Shown: positions 63,857 through 64,000 of the stretch, piece by piece
Numbering within the stretch: position 1 is the first letter of the stretch
How the letters are laid out: each line of letters opens with the position of its first letter
NCBI GenBank assembly: GCA_903868145.1
Contig: CAIPTY010000058.1
Location: 62,001-126,000 of the forward strand
Length of the DNA stretch: 64,000 nt
Reading direction: 5' to 3'
Source of the DNA: an uncultured Desulfuromonadales bacterium
GTDB taxonomy: Bacteria; Desulfobacterota; Desulfuromonadia; Geobacterales; Pseudopelobacteraceae
Made by a program: the position numbers and the translations under genes
Notes under the pieces: model-generated
Told to the model about the DNA's origin: nothing
The model's database searches: none
What the model saw: the letters and a program-made list of their open reading frames with translations, nothing else

Positions 63857-64000
63857 ATGGCACATAAAAAAGCTGGGGGTAGCTCACGTAACGGCCGGGA
63901 TTCTGATGGTCAGAGGCTTGGCTGCAAGAAATTCGGTGGAGAGATCGTAAAATCCGGTAACATTCTCTACCGCCAGCGCGGTACGCAGATTCACCCGGGC
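63857..64000 (+). CDS. rpmA: 50S ribosomal protein L27, 5' part
   Basis: The first 48 residues of L27 ([20 protein letters not shown] onwards, with [19 protein letters not shown]). The frame is open at the window end; complete L27 has about 85 residues. GGA before the ATG. The N-terminus starts directly with MAHKKAGG and has no extra cleavable leader of the Firmicutes kind. Confidence 0.96.
   Translation, partial: MAHKKAGGSSRNGRDSDGQRLGCKKFGGEIVKSGNILYRQRGTQIHPG

Overview
The window looks like a chromosomal segment of a Geobacter-like member of the Desulfuromonadota (Geobacter, Trichlorobacter or Pelobacter relatives). The grounds are outer-membrane multihaem cytochromes with a beta-barrel partner, a cytochrome carrying CX4CH as well as CX2CH haem motifs, large HDOD and c-di-GMP signalling proteins, an exosortase-A-type exopolysaccharide locus and a probable UGA-encoded selenoprotein. 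No rRNA, tRNA or CRISPR array was seen.

Layout. 0.4-1.6 kb: hemW (+). 1.6-7.8 kb (-): a tripartite RND efflux operon (TolC, membrane fusion lipoprotein, RND pump) followed by a DUF2892 membrane protein and a 59-codon gene with an in-frame UGA, the best candidate here for something little described. 8.0-9.5 kb: a Gly-rich small protein and a divergent LysR regulator. 9.7-18.9 kb (+): a response regulator, a CheB-CheR-PAS-histidine kinase-REC fusion, an HDOD-GAF-kinase fusion and a REC-PAS-GGDEF-EAL protein. 18.9-21.0 kb (-): an acidic single-TM protein and a thymidylate-kinase-like protein with a degenerate P-loop.

21.2-31.1 kb (+): seven genes in the order typical of exosortase A (XrtA) exopolysaccharide loci: PrsT, priming sugar transferase, export protein, chain-length determinant, tyrosine kinase, ATPase and an outer-membrane protein. 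No exosortase or PEP-CTERM protein is in the window. 31.1-36.1 kb: a patchwork of toxin-antitoxin-like pairs and sugar genes separated by copies of an imperfect palindromic repeat, with a chimeric glycosyltransferase and truncated HEPN and acyltransferase genes. 36.1-47.9 kb (+): an AT-richer surface-polysaccharide cluster (flippase, polymerase/ligase, five glycosyltransferases, two hexapeptide acyltransferases, a Gfo/Idh dehydrogenase and an SDR). 47.9-49.3 kb: an IS4-type insertion that cuts the last glycosyltransferase. 49.5-52.2 kb: a truncated flippase, then cupin, DegT aminotransferase and methyltransferase genes.

52.3-59.7 kb (-): a DUF4124 protein, then an extracellular electron transfer-like set: decahaem OmcA/MtrC-type lipoprotein, DUF1566 lipoprotein, outer-membrane barrel, five-haem and six-haem lipoprotein cytochromes. 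60.3-62.5 kb (+): hisC, a zinc-ribbon protein and hisB. 62.5-63.3 kb (-): a YbgF/CpoB-like lipoprotein. 63.4-64.0 kb (+): rplU and the start of rpmA behind a strong sigma70-type promoter.

The efflux and cytochrome operons are tightly packed with 4-base or longer overlaps. The 31-50 kb accessory region carries several gene fusions and truncations and contrasts in base composition with its flanks, so it is read as a remodelled, partly acquired polysaccharide region. All family names come from motif recognition by eye; no database search was run.
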